In this document: positions 37,295 to 49,100 of the stretch, in pieces
Numbering within the stretch: position 1 is the stretch's first letter
How the letters are laid out: the number at the start of each line of letters is the position of its first letter
Origin: Neurospora tetraspora
Taxonomy: Eukaryota > Ascomycota > Sordariomycetes > Sordariales > Sordariaceae
Direction of reading: 5' to 3'
Length of the DNA: 64,000 nucleotides
Assembly: GCF_033439725.1 (NCBI RefSeq)
Contig: NW_026944385.1
Location: forward strand, 1,645,001 to 1,709,000
Notes under the pieces: generated by a model
Told to the model about the DNA's origin: nothing
The model's database searches: none
What the model saw: only the letters and a program-made list of their open reading frames with translations
Made by a program: the position numbers and the translations under genes

Positions 37295-37449
37295 CAGTGG
37301 GACGGTGGTCGAGTGGTGTGGTGTGCTGCACCAGTTCCCAAGGATATGAGCGATCTTGGTTGATGCATCTTAGTAGGTGGCCCAAGGTCCCAATGAGGGA
37401 AACCATCCGGGTTCGATTCCTGGCTCAGCCCTTCCACGAAATCTTTTTT
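37295..37449 (+). ncRNA. possible RNA polymerase III transcript with tRNA-like T arm
   Basis: An A-box-like TGGTCGAGTGG (37306-37316), an exact B-box GGTTCGATTCC (37410-37420) and a T6 run (37444-37449) lie in the order of a Pol III gene. The B-box sits in a good T arm: a 5-bp stem, CCGGG with CCTGG, around TTCGATT at 37407-37423. I could not fold a canonical tRNA: no fully matching 5' acceptor strand for CTCAGCC and no proper anticodon arm at the right spacing. Short complementary CCAAGG/CTTGG blocks occur between the boxes. It may be a diverged tRNA, a tRNA-derived SINE fragment or another small RNA. Confidence 0.35.
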
Positions 37450-37565
37450 GCTATCCTTTTCTTCACTGCTGCCCATCTTGGGTGGGGATAGGGAAGTATC
37501 GATCGTAGCCAGCGCATCTGAATTCTATTTTTTTGTTTTGTTTTTGAAACTAGACACAGACGCAT

Positions 37566-38714
37566 CTACTGCGACAGGTCGTCACCCCAGACCTGCTTCG
37601 CAATCTCGACCTCGAGGCGCACCTTGGCCCACTGCTCCTCCACCGTCAAGTCGTTTCCTTCCTTGGTCGAGCTGAAGCCGCACTGGTGCGACAGGCACAA
37701 CTGGTCCAGACCCCTAGGGCAGTAACCCGCCGCCTCGTTCAACCTCTCGATCATGGCCTTCTTGTCGTCCAGTTCGGCCTTCTTGCTCGACATGACGCCC
37801 AACACCACGATCTTGTCCTCGGGCAGGTGACGGAGCGGAGAGAAATCGCCTGATCGCGCATCGTCGAACTCGAGGAAGTACACATCGACATTGAGCCCCT
37901 TGAACAGCGTCTCGGCCACAGGCTCGTAGCCGCCCTGGGCGAACCACTGCGAGCGGAAGTTTCCGCGGCACAGGTGGATGCCGATGGTCATGTCCTTGGG
38001 CCTCTTGCTGATGGAGGCGTTGATGATGTCGACGCACTGCTGGGTCAGCTCGGCGGGGGTCTTGCCGTGGCGCTGCGCGGCCTCCTTGCTCATGCCCTCG
38101 TCGCAGAGGTAGGCCAGGTTGGTGTCGTCCAGTTGGACGAAGCGGCAGCCAGCGGCGTACAGGTCGTCGAGCTCGGCCTGGTAGGCCTTGGCGATGTCGT
38201 CAAAGAGGGGCTCGAGCGTGGGGTAGGCGTCGGCGTCGATGCCGTCGCGGCCGCTGCGGAAGTACACCATGGTCGGGCTGGGAATGCACACCTTGGTGGT
38301 GACGGTCTGCGACGAGGCCTTGACCGCCTCCACCTGCTGGTTCACGTAGTTGAAGTCGTCGACCTGGATGGCGTTCGGGTGGCCCAGCTTGCCGACAACG
38401 ACCAGTCTGGGAGGGGTCTGGCCATGCGACGTGACGTTGGTGGACGCGACATGGCCGCGCTTCTCGACGCCGGCCAGATGCTGCAGGAAGTCGATGTGGA
38501 ACCACTCGCGGCGGTATTCACCGTCGGTCACGGACTGGAGGCCGTTCTCGATCTGTTCCCGGACAACAGTAGCAATGTGCTCGTCCTCGACCTTGCGCAG
38601 GTCCTCGGCGGTAGCGGCCTGGCTCTCGACCTTTTCGCGGGTCTCGAGGATGGCCTTGGGGCGGAGGAAGGACCCGACGTGGTCCGCGCGGTAAACTCCG
38701 GCCGGAAGAGGCAT
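37566..38714 (-). CDS. short MetE-like (YxjG/YxjH-type) methyltransferase
   Basis: A 382-residue, single-exon protein of the UROD/MetE-like barrel superfamily, corresponding to the catalytic half of cobalamin-independent methionine synthase. Full-length fungal MetE is about twice this size, so this is the separate short family that includes bacterial YxjG/YxjH. It starts MPLPAGVYRADHVGSFLRPK, with the typical DHVGS substrate motif, followed by VTDGEYRREWFHIDF. Putative zinc ligands are visible as His and Cys in GIHLCRGN, Glu in YFLEFDD and Cys in LSHQCGFSST. Predicted cytosolic. The methyl donor is unknown; a role in methionine salvage or methyl transfer is plausible. The large antisense frame over it is a GC-rich shadow. 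Confidence 0.85.
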   Translation of the reverse strand: MPLPAGVYRADHVGSFLRPKAILETREKVESQAATAEDLRKVEDEHIATVVREQIENGLQSVTDGEYRREWFHIDFLQHLAGVEKRGHVASTNVTSHGQTPPRLVVVGKLGHPNAIQVDDFNYVNQQVEAVKASSQTVTTKVCIPSPTMVYFRSGRDGIDADAYPTLEPLFDDIAKAYQAELDDLYAAGCRFVQLDDTNLAYLCDEGMSKEAAQRHGKTPAELTQQCVDIINASISKRPKDMTIGIHLCRGNFRSQWFAQGGYEPVAETLFKGLNVDVYFLEFDDARSGDFSPLRHLPEDKIVVLGVMSSKKAELDDKKAMIERLNEAAGYCPRGLDQLCLSHQCGFSSTKEGNDLTVEEQWAKVRLEVEIAKQVWGDDLSQ

Positions 38715-41367
38715 GGTTGGATCTGTGTGTGGTGGGAACGGCCCGGGTATATTCGATAGGATTCAGTGTCGACGGTTTCCGACCCAGTACCAAGGTTTAC
38801 ATCGATATGCGGAATAGAAAGAGGGTGTGAGCTGCTGAAAGGGAGGGCGACAGACAGGCCGGCTCGATATGGGCGTCTCTTTTGCTATATACCACTTGGC
38901 TGCCTACCAACACCCAGTCATCCCAGATCCACCTATCGTGTCATTTGGCGAGCAATATGGGTCCAACCGGCGCGAGCAGGCTCGTGTTGAAGGGTCCGAT
39001 CATCCATATTGGGAGGGTCCCGAGGCGAGCGAGGGTGGTGTCGGTGGTGAAAAGGGCATTGCCGATGTCGAGCGCGTCCAACTTCAGCTCCAAACAACCA
39101 TTGCCGTTGTGCGGGGTAGGAGGCGATGTTGCTTTGCTGGACGCTGCTGGAGCCTGGACATGGGCAAAGCTTTTCCGGAGGAACGATAACCCCGAGCTTG
39201 TTCTCGATACGTAGCTGTTGTCGGCGGCTCGGCCCCGTTTTGCCCAGCAAACCCTTCGGCGGCTCGTGATGTCATTCAAGGTGAGTGGAGGTCGTTTGGC
39301 GATGAAGCTGACTGCCGAAGAAAATGCTGTGGACGGGAAGCGGAAGATCGGGACACTAGCCGAATTCAGCTGGCACCAGTGGAAACAGTGGAGTCGGGTA
39401 TTGTCGCAAGATATTCAGGGCAGTCCACCAGAGAGCAGATACCGACGGCATTCCGAGATTGGCTGCAACAGACCGGAACACCAAGAATTGGGTGAAGGGG
39501 AATATCTCAATCACTGCGCGAGAGCTTCATCTTTATATGCTCAGTTTTGACTGGTAAGGCCGGCAGATGTCGTCGTGATCGGGGGTCTTTGGTGTTGATG
39601 CCGGGCCGGGTTTTCTTGTCCAGGTCCCCGCCCCCGCTATGTATGCCGTACCCCACTTTCCGATTTATCAGCTGCAAGAGTGGCATTTCCCGCTCCCGCT
39701 TTTGACGGACGACCTGTTCCTGAATTGCATCTGCATCGATGTTGACAGACACCAGCAAATGATGCTCAGGTTCCTCACTTCTTGGGCTTCCTCTTTTCGT
39801 TGTTTGTTTTCAGTCGGGAACTGAACCCATTCCCCTGCCGGCGGCCGCGGTCTTCTGCATCGTGCGTCACCTTTCCTCACCGAACCGGCGTATCACGGTC
39901 TCACCTCCAAAAAATGATCCATTCCTTGCCTCTTTAGGTTCTTTGAGGAATCAACATTCCGCACGGCGTCTGCCTCAGTTTTCTTTCCCTCCCAATATTA
40001 TTCCCTTTCATTACCGCTTTCAACTCGCGAGGCATGATCCCGTCATTTTGGGGGGTTCCCATTTTGTCCCACGGTCACACTCCAAGCCAGCCCTCTAGGG
40101 TTCTCCCCTTAACACAACGTCTCAGATAATTGCCAACAAGGCTTATTGCATGCAGCTTTTGTGCATACATTTGCCCTTTTCTGTGTTTCTGTGTTCAGTT
40201 ACTACTACCCCTGGCGACTGGAGGTTTCCGTGTCTTTTTTAGCGCGCACTCGACTCGTTGTTCTTTTTCAGGCAACTGGCAAAATGCCACGATGCTTGTC
40301 TCGGTCTACGGTACCATACCTCCATACCCAGGTCCCAGCCGTGTTGCCAGCCTCATCATCGGGGCGGATAATCCCCAATTCGGCTTGTGTCTCAGAGCAC
40401 GTTCGTCTCTTCTTGTAGTCTCACTTCACGTTGTTGGGGGCCGCCGGGTTACTCAAAATCTGGTTTCGGCACTCCTGGAACAACTGGAACAAATTAGCAG
40501 AAGAAGCGGTGTGTTTTGAGTTCTTCTTTCAAAATCCTCCGATCGGACTCAGAGGAACATGCATGTGCATGTCTATGTCTTGTTCAAGTGCCTAAGACCA
40601 GGCAGATTTCTTTGGTGTTTCTTTTCTTCCTCTTTCGGAGCATGGCACCGCCAGGAGCGCGTATCGGTACAACGAGCGAAAGCCGAGAAAATTCACGCAT
40701 GTGGATTTCTTATGATTTTGCAGTGCGAGTGCGCTAGAGAAGAGGCTAGGCGCTCGCTAGCAACCGTCCATGGGGAGTCGAGCAGCGCTAGCGTAGTGCG
40801 GAAAACGCCACCGTCTCGGTAGATGCCAGATGCCCAGATCAAAGATGCTTGCTTTAACACGTGAACCGACAACCGGGCGATCACTGGTAAACAAGTGTTG
40901 AGACAGGCAATGCGTGGATCGCGGTAGCGGACCGAAGGCGTGGAACCGTGGGGTTTTTCGTCAAGTTATCACGAGCTTGAAGATGCGGTTGATATAATCA
41001 ATTAAGTAAGGTTGGTGGTATAGTTACGGTATCCAACAAAGGTATACCAAGGTATCGAGGATTGACAAAGAAAAGACAACAACAACAACAACACCAGGAC
41101 AACCACCACACACCACCGCCATCGTACATCACCCCGCGCAAAGATATCATAAACAACTTTAAGCCTATCCAACCGCATATCCAGAAAAATCATTCCCATC
41201 ACACATTTCATTCCCATCGTTCTCGTACTCCGTCGTGCTTGCTGATCAAAATCATTCGCTCAAAATACAACCGCGGGGTATCCATCATGTTTCTTCTCGA
41301 ACGCTGACCGTGTTGGTTGAAAGCGTGGGTGGTTGTCCATCTTCTCTCTCTTTTTTTCTTCGTTTAT
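38715..41367. other. 2.65-kb intergenic region
   Basis: Between the MetE-like start and the transporter stop. It contains a short CAA-repeat (about 41074-41092), likely in the transporter 3' region, and no convincing gene. One 9/10 match to the CYS3 site at 39266-39275 is expected by chance in this length. Confidence 0.5.
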
Positions 41368-43154
41368 TTAAACCTGCTTCTCAGTGGGGACGTTGAGCAT
41401 GCCCTCCTCAGCGGCGTGGGCGAAAGTGGTGGTAGGCTTCCACTTGGCCGACGTCCTGGGGGTGGTCTCCTCCATCATCTTGTCGACCTGCTCGAGCGAG
41501 AGACCCTTGGTCTCAGGCACCAAGAAGTAGGTGTACACAAAGGCGCAGGTGCAGAGACCGCCCCAGACGAAGAAGACGGACGACTTGAGGTTGCCGCGCT
41601 TCTCGCCGACCATGTAAGGGGTGATGACGGCGATGATGGTGTTCCAGAGCCAGTTGGAGGCGGTGGAGAGACCGACACCGCGCGAGCGGATGGGCAGGGG
41701 GAAGATCTCGCCGATCAAGATCCAGGCACCGGGACCCCAGGTGGAGGCGAAGAAGAAGATGAAGATGGCGATGAAGGCGATCTGGGCGTTGACGGCGTTG
41801 ATGTTGTTGGCGATGGGGTTGCCGTTGGCGTCGTGGTGGGTGTGGTTGAAGCCGACGGTGACACCGATGATGGCGACGAGGAACTGGCAGATGAGCATGC
41901 CGAGGGCACCCCAGAAGAGGATCGTGCGGCGGCCGAAGCGCTCGACGGTCCAGAAGGAGATGGGGGTGGAGAAGACGTTGATGATGGTGAAGACCATGGA
42001 GATCAAGAAGGTGTTGGAGATGGCGCCGGTGGACTTGAGGAAGGGGGTGGAGTAGTAGAAGATGAAGTTGACACCGGTCCTGGTTATTATTAGTATTTGG
42101 ATCTTGTGTTTTGTTTGAAGAATTTCAAGGGAAGCTCACCATTGCTGCATCATCTGAAGAGAGGTACCGAGGATAGTCTTGCGGAGGTTGGAGTTGGCCT
42201 TCCAGAGAGAACCCTTGAAGCAGTTGGCCCACGAGCCGAACCAGGTGGTGGAGGGGATGAGCTGACGCTCGTACTCCTCGTTGGCGACAATCTCAGCAAG
42301 CTCGACCTGGATGTACTCGGAGTTGGGGTCCTGGCCACGAAGACGGGACAGAGAGTTGGTGGCAGCAGCGAGGTTACCCTTCTTGACGAAGTAGCGGGGA
42401 GAGTCGGGGAGACACATGAGACCACCGGCGAGGATGATAGCCCAGATAAACTGGATGGCGATGGGAATACGGTAAGCACCAGTATCCTTCCTGTCCTGAG
42501 TTCCGTAGACGATGCAAGAAGCAAGCATGAGACCGATGGTGATGCAGAATTGGTAACCGGCGACCAAGGCACCACGGACCTTGCGAGGGCACTGCAGACA
42601 TTGGGTGGTTAGTTGACGGACCTGAAGAGGACTCATCAAGGGTAAGGAAAACTCACAATCTCGGACATGTACAGAATGACGACGGCAGACTCGAAACCCA
42701 CACCGATACCAGCAATGAGACGACCAGCAACGATAGCACCGAGAGCATCACCAAGACCAGTGATCATCTGGATCACGCAACCAATCAGGTAGATGAGACA
42801 GCCGAGAATGACAGTCCACTTGCGGCCCATCATGTCGGCGAGATCACCGGCAATGAGGGCGCCAAAGAAGGTACCGCAGGACAAGATAGAGACGACGAGG
42901 GACGTGTGAGATTCGGAAAGCTCCTTGTGGATGGTAGCGGTGCCTTCGACGGCATTGATAAAGATCTGCGAGCCGAGAACGCCGTTGATGTAACCGGAGT
43001 CATAACCGAAGAAGATACCACCGAACGACGCGAAGGCGCAGATGAGGTAGGCCTTCCATGTGACGGGGGCTTCGATGCGTTCGACATCTGGAGTGTGAGC
43101 GAGCCCGATGTGGGCCGCTGTAGGAGCCGTCTCCTTCTCGTGAGTGGACGACAT
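41368..43154 (-). CDS. hgt-1: MFS hexose transporter, probable high-affinity glucose transporter
   Basis: A sugar:proton symporter of the major facilitator superfamily in the plasma membrane. Exons are 42657-43154, 42140-42591 and 41368-42079, with 65- and 60-nt introns (GTGAGT and GTGAGC donors); the frame closes to 553 aa. Family marks are GYDSGYINGVLG in helix 1, DLADMMGRKW in the 2-3 loop, GRLIAGIGVGFES, LPDSPRYFVKKG after helix 6, QQWTGVNFIFYYSTPF in helix 7 and the PETKGLSLEQVD signature after helix 12. The N- and C-termini are short and cytosolic, so it is a transporter and not a long-tailed glucose sensor. The sequence is very like Neurospora high-affinity glucose transporters; the hgt-1 symbol is from memory and could belong to a close paralogue. 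Glucose repression is likely for the family, but I claim no specific CRE-1 site. Confidence 0.88.
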
Positions 43155-46100
43155 GGTGTTTGGTGATTTCCCTTTCTTGTCGTCTGGTTGTCGTTATGGG
43201 AAGAAGAGGAAGAGAGACGAGAGGAAGGAAGAGGGGATGAAGGGAGGTATATCACTTCTCGACGACACAGAAAGGAAGTCAAGAAAGCGGCTTATGAAAG
43301 GGGGGTGACAGACGGGATGCGAGGCTCTTTATGTAAATTGAGTTTGCATGTTTAAGGTCATGTATGTGTGCCCGTAACTGGTTAATGTGGTACACTCCGG
43401 AACCTTGTCGACTTTTTCGGCTTCCCCATGGCCACATGCATGCCCACAAGAGTCCCAGGTTGGAGTAGACGGGGGAGGGTGGGAATCATGTGGCTGCGGA
43501 GGGCTTGGTCGGATCCGGCCAGTCAGAAACGGAGATACGCACCTAGACCAGCCAGACTGAGCCAGACAGAGGGCGATTTCCCCGACTTGGCAAGGTGCTC
43601 CGCTCCCATTTGTTGCGGAGAAGGAAGATTCTACCCCAAATTCAGTAGAAGCTCCATCGTGGGGAGAGTCTGGAGTGTTGGGTCTGGGGTTGGGTGGAAA
43701 GGCGGAGGGTGGTGGAGGAGTGGTCCATCCCATCTCTGTTCAGGGGGGTGGCCTCCTTCTCCATGGGGTCTCCAGGTCGTGGTCATCCTCCTTGGGTCCC
43801 ATCCATGCAGCGCCATGCACGAGAGATGCAGAATAACGCCGAGCGAGAGAGCTTGGCCTCGAACAGTCTGGTCCGACTCTTTGGTTCCTCTTGAGATGTC
43901 TCTGAAATTCTGAATCATACCCCCCTGGTAAGCCGTATCCGTATTGTAACGTCATGTGAAGGAACGCATCCGTACAGCGCTTCTGAACCCCATTTTAATG
44001 CGTTACATTCCTTACGCAAAATTACCTAAGAGACAACCGCTGAACCCCCTTCCGTTACTTCCTCCCGGTATGGGATGTCTTGGGTCTCGATCCAGTCCCG
44101 AATTAGCATTGTTTGTTCCCGGTCGTCAATCTTCAATGTTCCATTCTTCGATGCGTGTCTTGCCTTTCGCTCTTCTTCAATGGATGCATGGGGCGAGTCC
44201 TTGACGACATCATCATCATTTGGAAACTTTCACTTTGATACAAGCCAACCACCCGCCTGGAATGGAAGAGACCTCCAGATCACCCGCATTCCACACCGTT
44301 TGCATTTCCGCCTCGGTCAACTGTTCGCGCTCAAAAATAGGCCGAGGCCCAGTCCCACCGCCATGCAACCCCCGGGCCGGAGTCCCGACCATTCAGTTAC
44401 CAGCCCGACATCACCACCAAGACGTCAAAGCTGCATCTCTTGGGAGAAAGATCCCCTTGGGAGAAAGATCCCCTTGGCTATTATCATTTTCTCTCGCTCT
44501 CGTCCCGAATGACTGGTTCCAGTGATAGCTCCCGCGTGATTGATGTTATTAGGCGACCTCTAGGCGCAATTCCCAACTTAGCAATTGACCGAGTGGACGC
44601 CCGTCCAGCTCGCGCGTGGGTGTGGTTACATTCCCCTATACAAATGGGAATGGTTCCCTTCTACGGTACGTATTTATTTACGAGCCCCCTTTTCCGGGTC
44701 ATGACACACACCAAAGATCATTTTGAGAGGATGGCGACAACCATACCATACTTGGCAAACCATGGTGATGGCGACGACGATGACTCGCATTCGTTGATGA
44801 GGATGTAGATGAAGGATTCTTCGCTCGGTGCTTCTCATCCTATCCTTTGACACCCTTCCCTTCCATTTTTCTCCTATGTACGACCGGTGCATTTTAATAT
44901 ATCTACGCGTTACACACAATGGACGGGGAGCATTCATCTTTTCATCTTCAGATTGCAGAATCTCAGATAAGGGATGAAAGGAATTGAACGGTCTCTTCCT
45001 GCGTATAATTCTGAAAAGACGAGTTGTTGGCCGGCCTACTTGGCCGATGGTGCAGCTTGCCTTTCCGTTACTATTCCCAATCTACCTCCCGCTCCTTAAT
45101 TGTCCTTGTTATGGATTGCCGCCCGCCGCGGTTCGCTCCCGCCGCATCGCAGCAGGTTGGGGGTACAGAATTTCGCCTCTTTCAACATCATACGCTATAA
45201 CTTTCATTACATACGACAAGTTTAAGCTCCTCATCCAAGGGCCTTATTCCCTATCCCTAATATCTAATTTCTACCATCCATGAACGCAATCAGATCATCC
45301 AACGATCTTCGTTACAGTAGCCAAAAGGTTTTAGGTTTAGGTTCGTGGTTTTATGGGTTGAACAGTCGCACGGACGTGTTCTTACCCCTTCGTCGTCAAC
45401 CCTTGATGAGGATCTGAGGATGGGGAGACGATCCTGATAATATGATGATGCACCGTTATCCAATACCCACCCAGTAGTATCAGTACCGAATCTTCAGCAG
45501 TGATGAAATCTGCAATGGGTTGAACACAAGCAACGAGTATAACGCATTGTTGCAACTCCAGCCTTGTCGTACCACCCATTATCAGAATTAGGGTCCTGGG
45601 TCTCCTCGACACAACATGGATCAGTTTGAGGCTGAAGTTATGTATGTGATCATGGTGGCACGCAACACGATACCCTATTTCATCTCGAGGTCCTTCTTTC
45701 CCCGCCGGTCTGCTGGCATCATCGGAGTACGTACCGAATGATGCCCAGAACTGACATCGTGGTCGCCAAGGGCCCAAACGAGTCAGGTCTCTCTGCTTGG
45801 AGGTTGAGGCCAAGCAACCAAGTTCGCTGTCGTCCTCCCACAAGGAGCCGCACAACGACGTCCAAAAGGTCAACCGTCGAAAATCCCGCCTGCAAGACGA
45901 TAAGAATGACCCCCTTCGGCAGTACTTACACATTAGTACCGGCGCTTTTGTGGGCGCACTACATACATCATCCATCAGCAACTCAAACTAATCTGGGTAA
46001 AGCGTTGTTGAACGCCAACACTGACTCGCATACGGCATACCAACATACGTACCATATCGCGTACATACTCGGGGTTACTTTACTCGGTGTTTTTTTTCTA

Positions 46101-49100
46101 AATGGGAGCTTCATGTTTGTTTTGGGCATCATCTGTACCGCAACGTGTCGTCGCTTGGTCCGCAGGGCCGGATCTCCTCTTAATCCATCTCTCCCGGCGC
46201 TTTGGCGACGGCGACACGGCGACGGCGATGGTGACCATGACAGCGACGTTATTATCAATTAACAATTGGCTGTTCGCTCCCAACAACAAGCTTTCCTTGA
46301 ACCACAGATCACAAGTGCATCACGACCGAGTCGCGCCGCGCCGCGCCGCTTCTCTGTGTTATGTGAGCAATGTCAGCAATGGTAACAATCGTCGTAACGT
46401 CGTTCTTTTCCTTACAGAACGACTTCGACGTTACGACGTGACAACTTACTTTTACTTAGACACCCTCTGGCCCTCCATCTGTTCGTCCCAAAGAAGAAAA
46501 CCAGAATGCTGCTGACCCCAACATTTCAGTGGAGTCAGGCACCGGGCGCGCCAACCCTAGGACAAGCATGGAAACGTGGTCCGGGGCGACAGGGGAGGGT
46601 CGCTTGTAAACGGTCCTTTTCTGGGTCCTCTTCTCGCATCTAGATTGACTCCAAGGCTCCAATGTCTCCATTGTCTTCAGTCTCTCCAGTCCTTCCCCCC
46701 AATCCCCTCACTTTTCCCCGCTCGCCCCGACCTCGCGATCTCGTTTCCCCAGATAAACCCCATGATATTGGATCTCTCCATGGTTTTTGAGCGGGCTTCT
46801 TCCCCATGGGACGGGTGGATTGACACGTAACGATTGAGGAGACAACGAACGACCAACAGACCTGGGGAAATCCCCGCCCAATACCACCGCACGAAATCGG
46901 GTGGGTATTGGTGATTGGAAGTCTAAAAAGCCACTTTTTCATGGCATATGACTTTCATTCTAGAATTCTGGACAACAAATTGAAGACCGGGAACGGGAAC
47001 GGCGACAGTGGGGCATTCCCATTCCCCCCCCCTTGTTCCTTTTAGCAACAGCACTTCGTCAGCGCTTGGCATCGGGCTTTGCCTGGTAGGCTAAGGAGCT
47101 AAAAGTCGTCGTCCATGACATGAGTGGCTGTCCGCTGTAAAACCACTGAACCACCACCGTGGGTTCCCGGCTACCGTTCAGCACCATTTCGTTCAGGTTG
47201 CCTTGGCCCAGAATTCGCTAGCTCGCCGAGCCCTTCTGGAGAAAAGCTCTTTTTACCCGGGATCGCCAAGCTCTTTTTACCCGGGATTGGACAGTGGAGA
47301 TGGAATTTCTTTTTTCTGTCATGCTGCCTTTTTGGCGCTGGGATTTCTCCATCACCGACCGGCGACCACGATAGCCAAACCTGCTGGTAGACATGGCCCT
47401 ACGCTTCCAGTGCACGAATGCCCTCTGTTTGGAATCAGAGGGGGCTGGACAGCTGAACTTGACACCGCAACAAGATGCCCGGTGGTCATCATTCGATTTC
47501 TTACGGCGGTGTACGCAACAGATTGAGGATTGCACCGACAGTTGAAACAGTCGACGTATCCGGCCAGCCTGGACGGTAACCCGCATCATGTGCCCCTGGA
47601 TATCAAATGTGGTCTCATGTGACGAGGTCTCTTTCTTTGTTGATTTTTCGGCAGCCCACTTGGGGGCTGGAAGCTCCCTTTGTTGCACCTGTCGCCTGAT
47701 TACTTTCAGTTGTGATGGTGGTTGGCATATTTGTCAAAGAAACTTCGTTTGCCAGCTCGACAGGCTGGAGCACCAGCCCTGTTTGCCCTACCAGTCAGCC
47801 GCCTGGCTACACTAACCACGGCACAGCTGTGAAGGTTCTGTGATTCCACACCTGGTTGGGCCTGGATCTCCGAGTGCCCCAGCGCTCTTTTGTTTCGGAT
47901 CGCAGCTCGTTATTTTCCGGATCTACAAATCAAATCTTCAGGACCGAAGGTGTTCGCACGAGGTCACTCCTGCCAGCCTTGCCATCCACGAGGAATTCCA
48001 GCTTGCTCGGCAGCATTCTTCGAGAGACGGACTGCTGAGACGTTTGGCGCTGTGGACGGTTGGACGTGGATGGACACACGGAAAATCAGAGTGGTATCCG
48101 TCCCTGTGTATCTACGGCGTGGCAGTAACCGAGGTAAAGGTAGCCAATCCTTTACGCCGACGTGCTTCTTCGGTCTTCCGGCCCCACAGCACGTCTGGTC
48201 CCCTTCGAGTTCTTCGACCCCCCTTGGCGTCCAGTCCTTTTCATTTCCATGTTGTGGTCGGGTGTGCCACCATTGGGTACGCGGTGCAGAGGACCGGAGG
48301 TTGAGGGCCGGATGTATTCCCTATTCTGTCTTCTTTTCGGGCCGTTCTGGGGGTGTTCTGACCAACAAAATCGGCCACTCTGCAGTACCGTGCCGCGTTA
48401 GCAAGGAGGCGTTGGTCATTCGCGATCCGGGAGTGCATTTGTAAATTGCGAAGGATGATTTGTTTACAAACCGAAAAGATGGAGAAGCAGATATCAGTTC
48501 TGGATAGTGCCAACTAGGGGCACCCTCTGTCTAGCCATGGCAATGATTCTTGGTCTTGTCATCTTGTGTCGGTGAGTTTCTGCTTTTGTCAACCCCTTTG
48601 CCTCCTGACAACTTCATCGTCGTGTGGGTGCTGTCAAACTTCATGCCTGAGGAGCGTGCAAATGCTAACTTTGTCTAGAAATGACGACGAGACAGATGTC
48701 ATGACCGTCAACATTGCTCCTTCTTCCCAGTTGAGCCAGTCAGCCAGTCTTCCATCGTGATGACGGCTTGACTATCCCAAATTCGACCCAACTTACGTCG
48801 CGATCTACTCCTGGGACGGCGACATACCAGGCTGGACTAGCAGCGTCGTGCATCCAACACCAGCATCGACGTCGTCCATCGCCAGAATTCGAGTCGCTTT
48901 CGGTATTTGGCACGCTCGAATATCGAGAAAAAAAAAAAAAAAAAAAAAAAGATCGACCTTGCCGCTGTCAACTGAAGCGCCCTCGTTGGAGAAAGGCAGG
49001 AAATGCCATTACGATTCTCGACCTGTCGATTCTGCGCGCAGAGTTTGCCAGTTCCGCATGCCGTCTACCCCGCTTGATGACACCAATAAGAAGCAAACCT

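Noticed and set aside
37358-37431. A 74-nt tRNA candidate ending in the good T arm
   Set aside because: The acceptor strands pair at 6 of 7 positions, but the D loop would be only 4 nt and no 5-bp anticodon stem can be formed; kept only as a Pol III-like element.
37974-38759. Long open frame antisense to the MetE-like gene
   Set aside because: A shadow of GC-rich third codon positions; the other strand has conserved motifs throughout.
39266-39275. GTGATGTCAT, a 9/10 match to the CYS3 site upstream of the MetE-like gene
   Set aside because: One-mismatch matches are expected about once per 3 kb, so one in this 2.65-kb interval means nothing by itself.
41317-42093. 258-codon Gly/Asp/Glu-rich frame antisense to the transporter
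   Set aside because: Shadow of transporter exon 3; composition is low-complexity and it crosses the real splice site.
43684-43708. CTGGGG and GCGGAG, fitting the CRE-1 consensus SYGGRG upstream of the transporter
   Set aside because: The hexamer consensus is too degenerate; such matches are common by chance.
47840-48444. Two overlapping frames of 154 and 184 codons
   Set aside because: They overlap on the same strand in different frames, lack good starts and show no motif.
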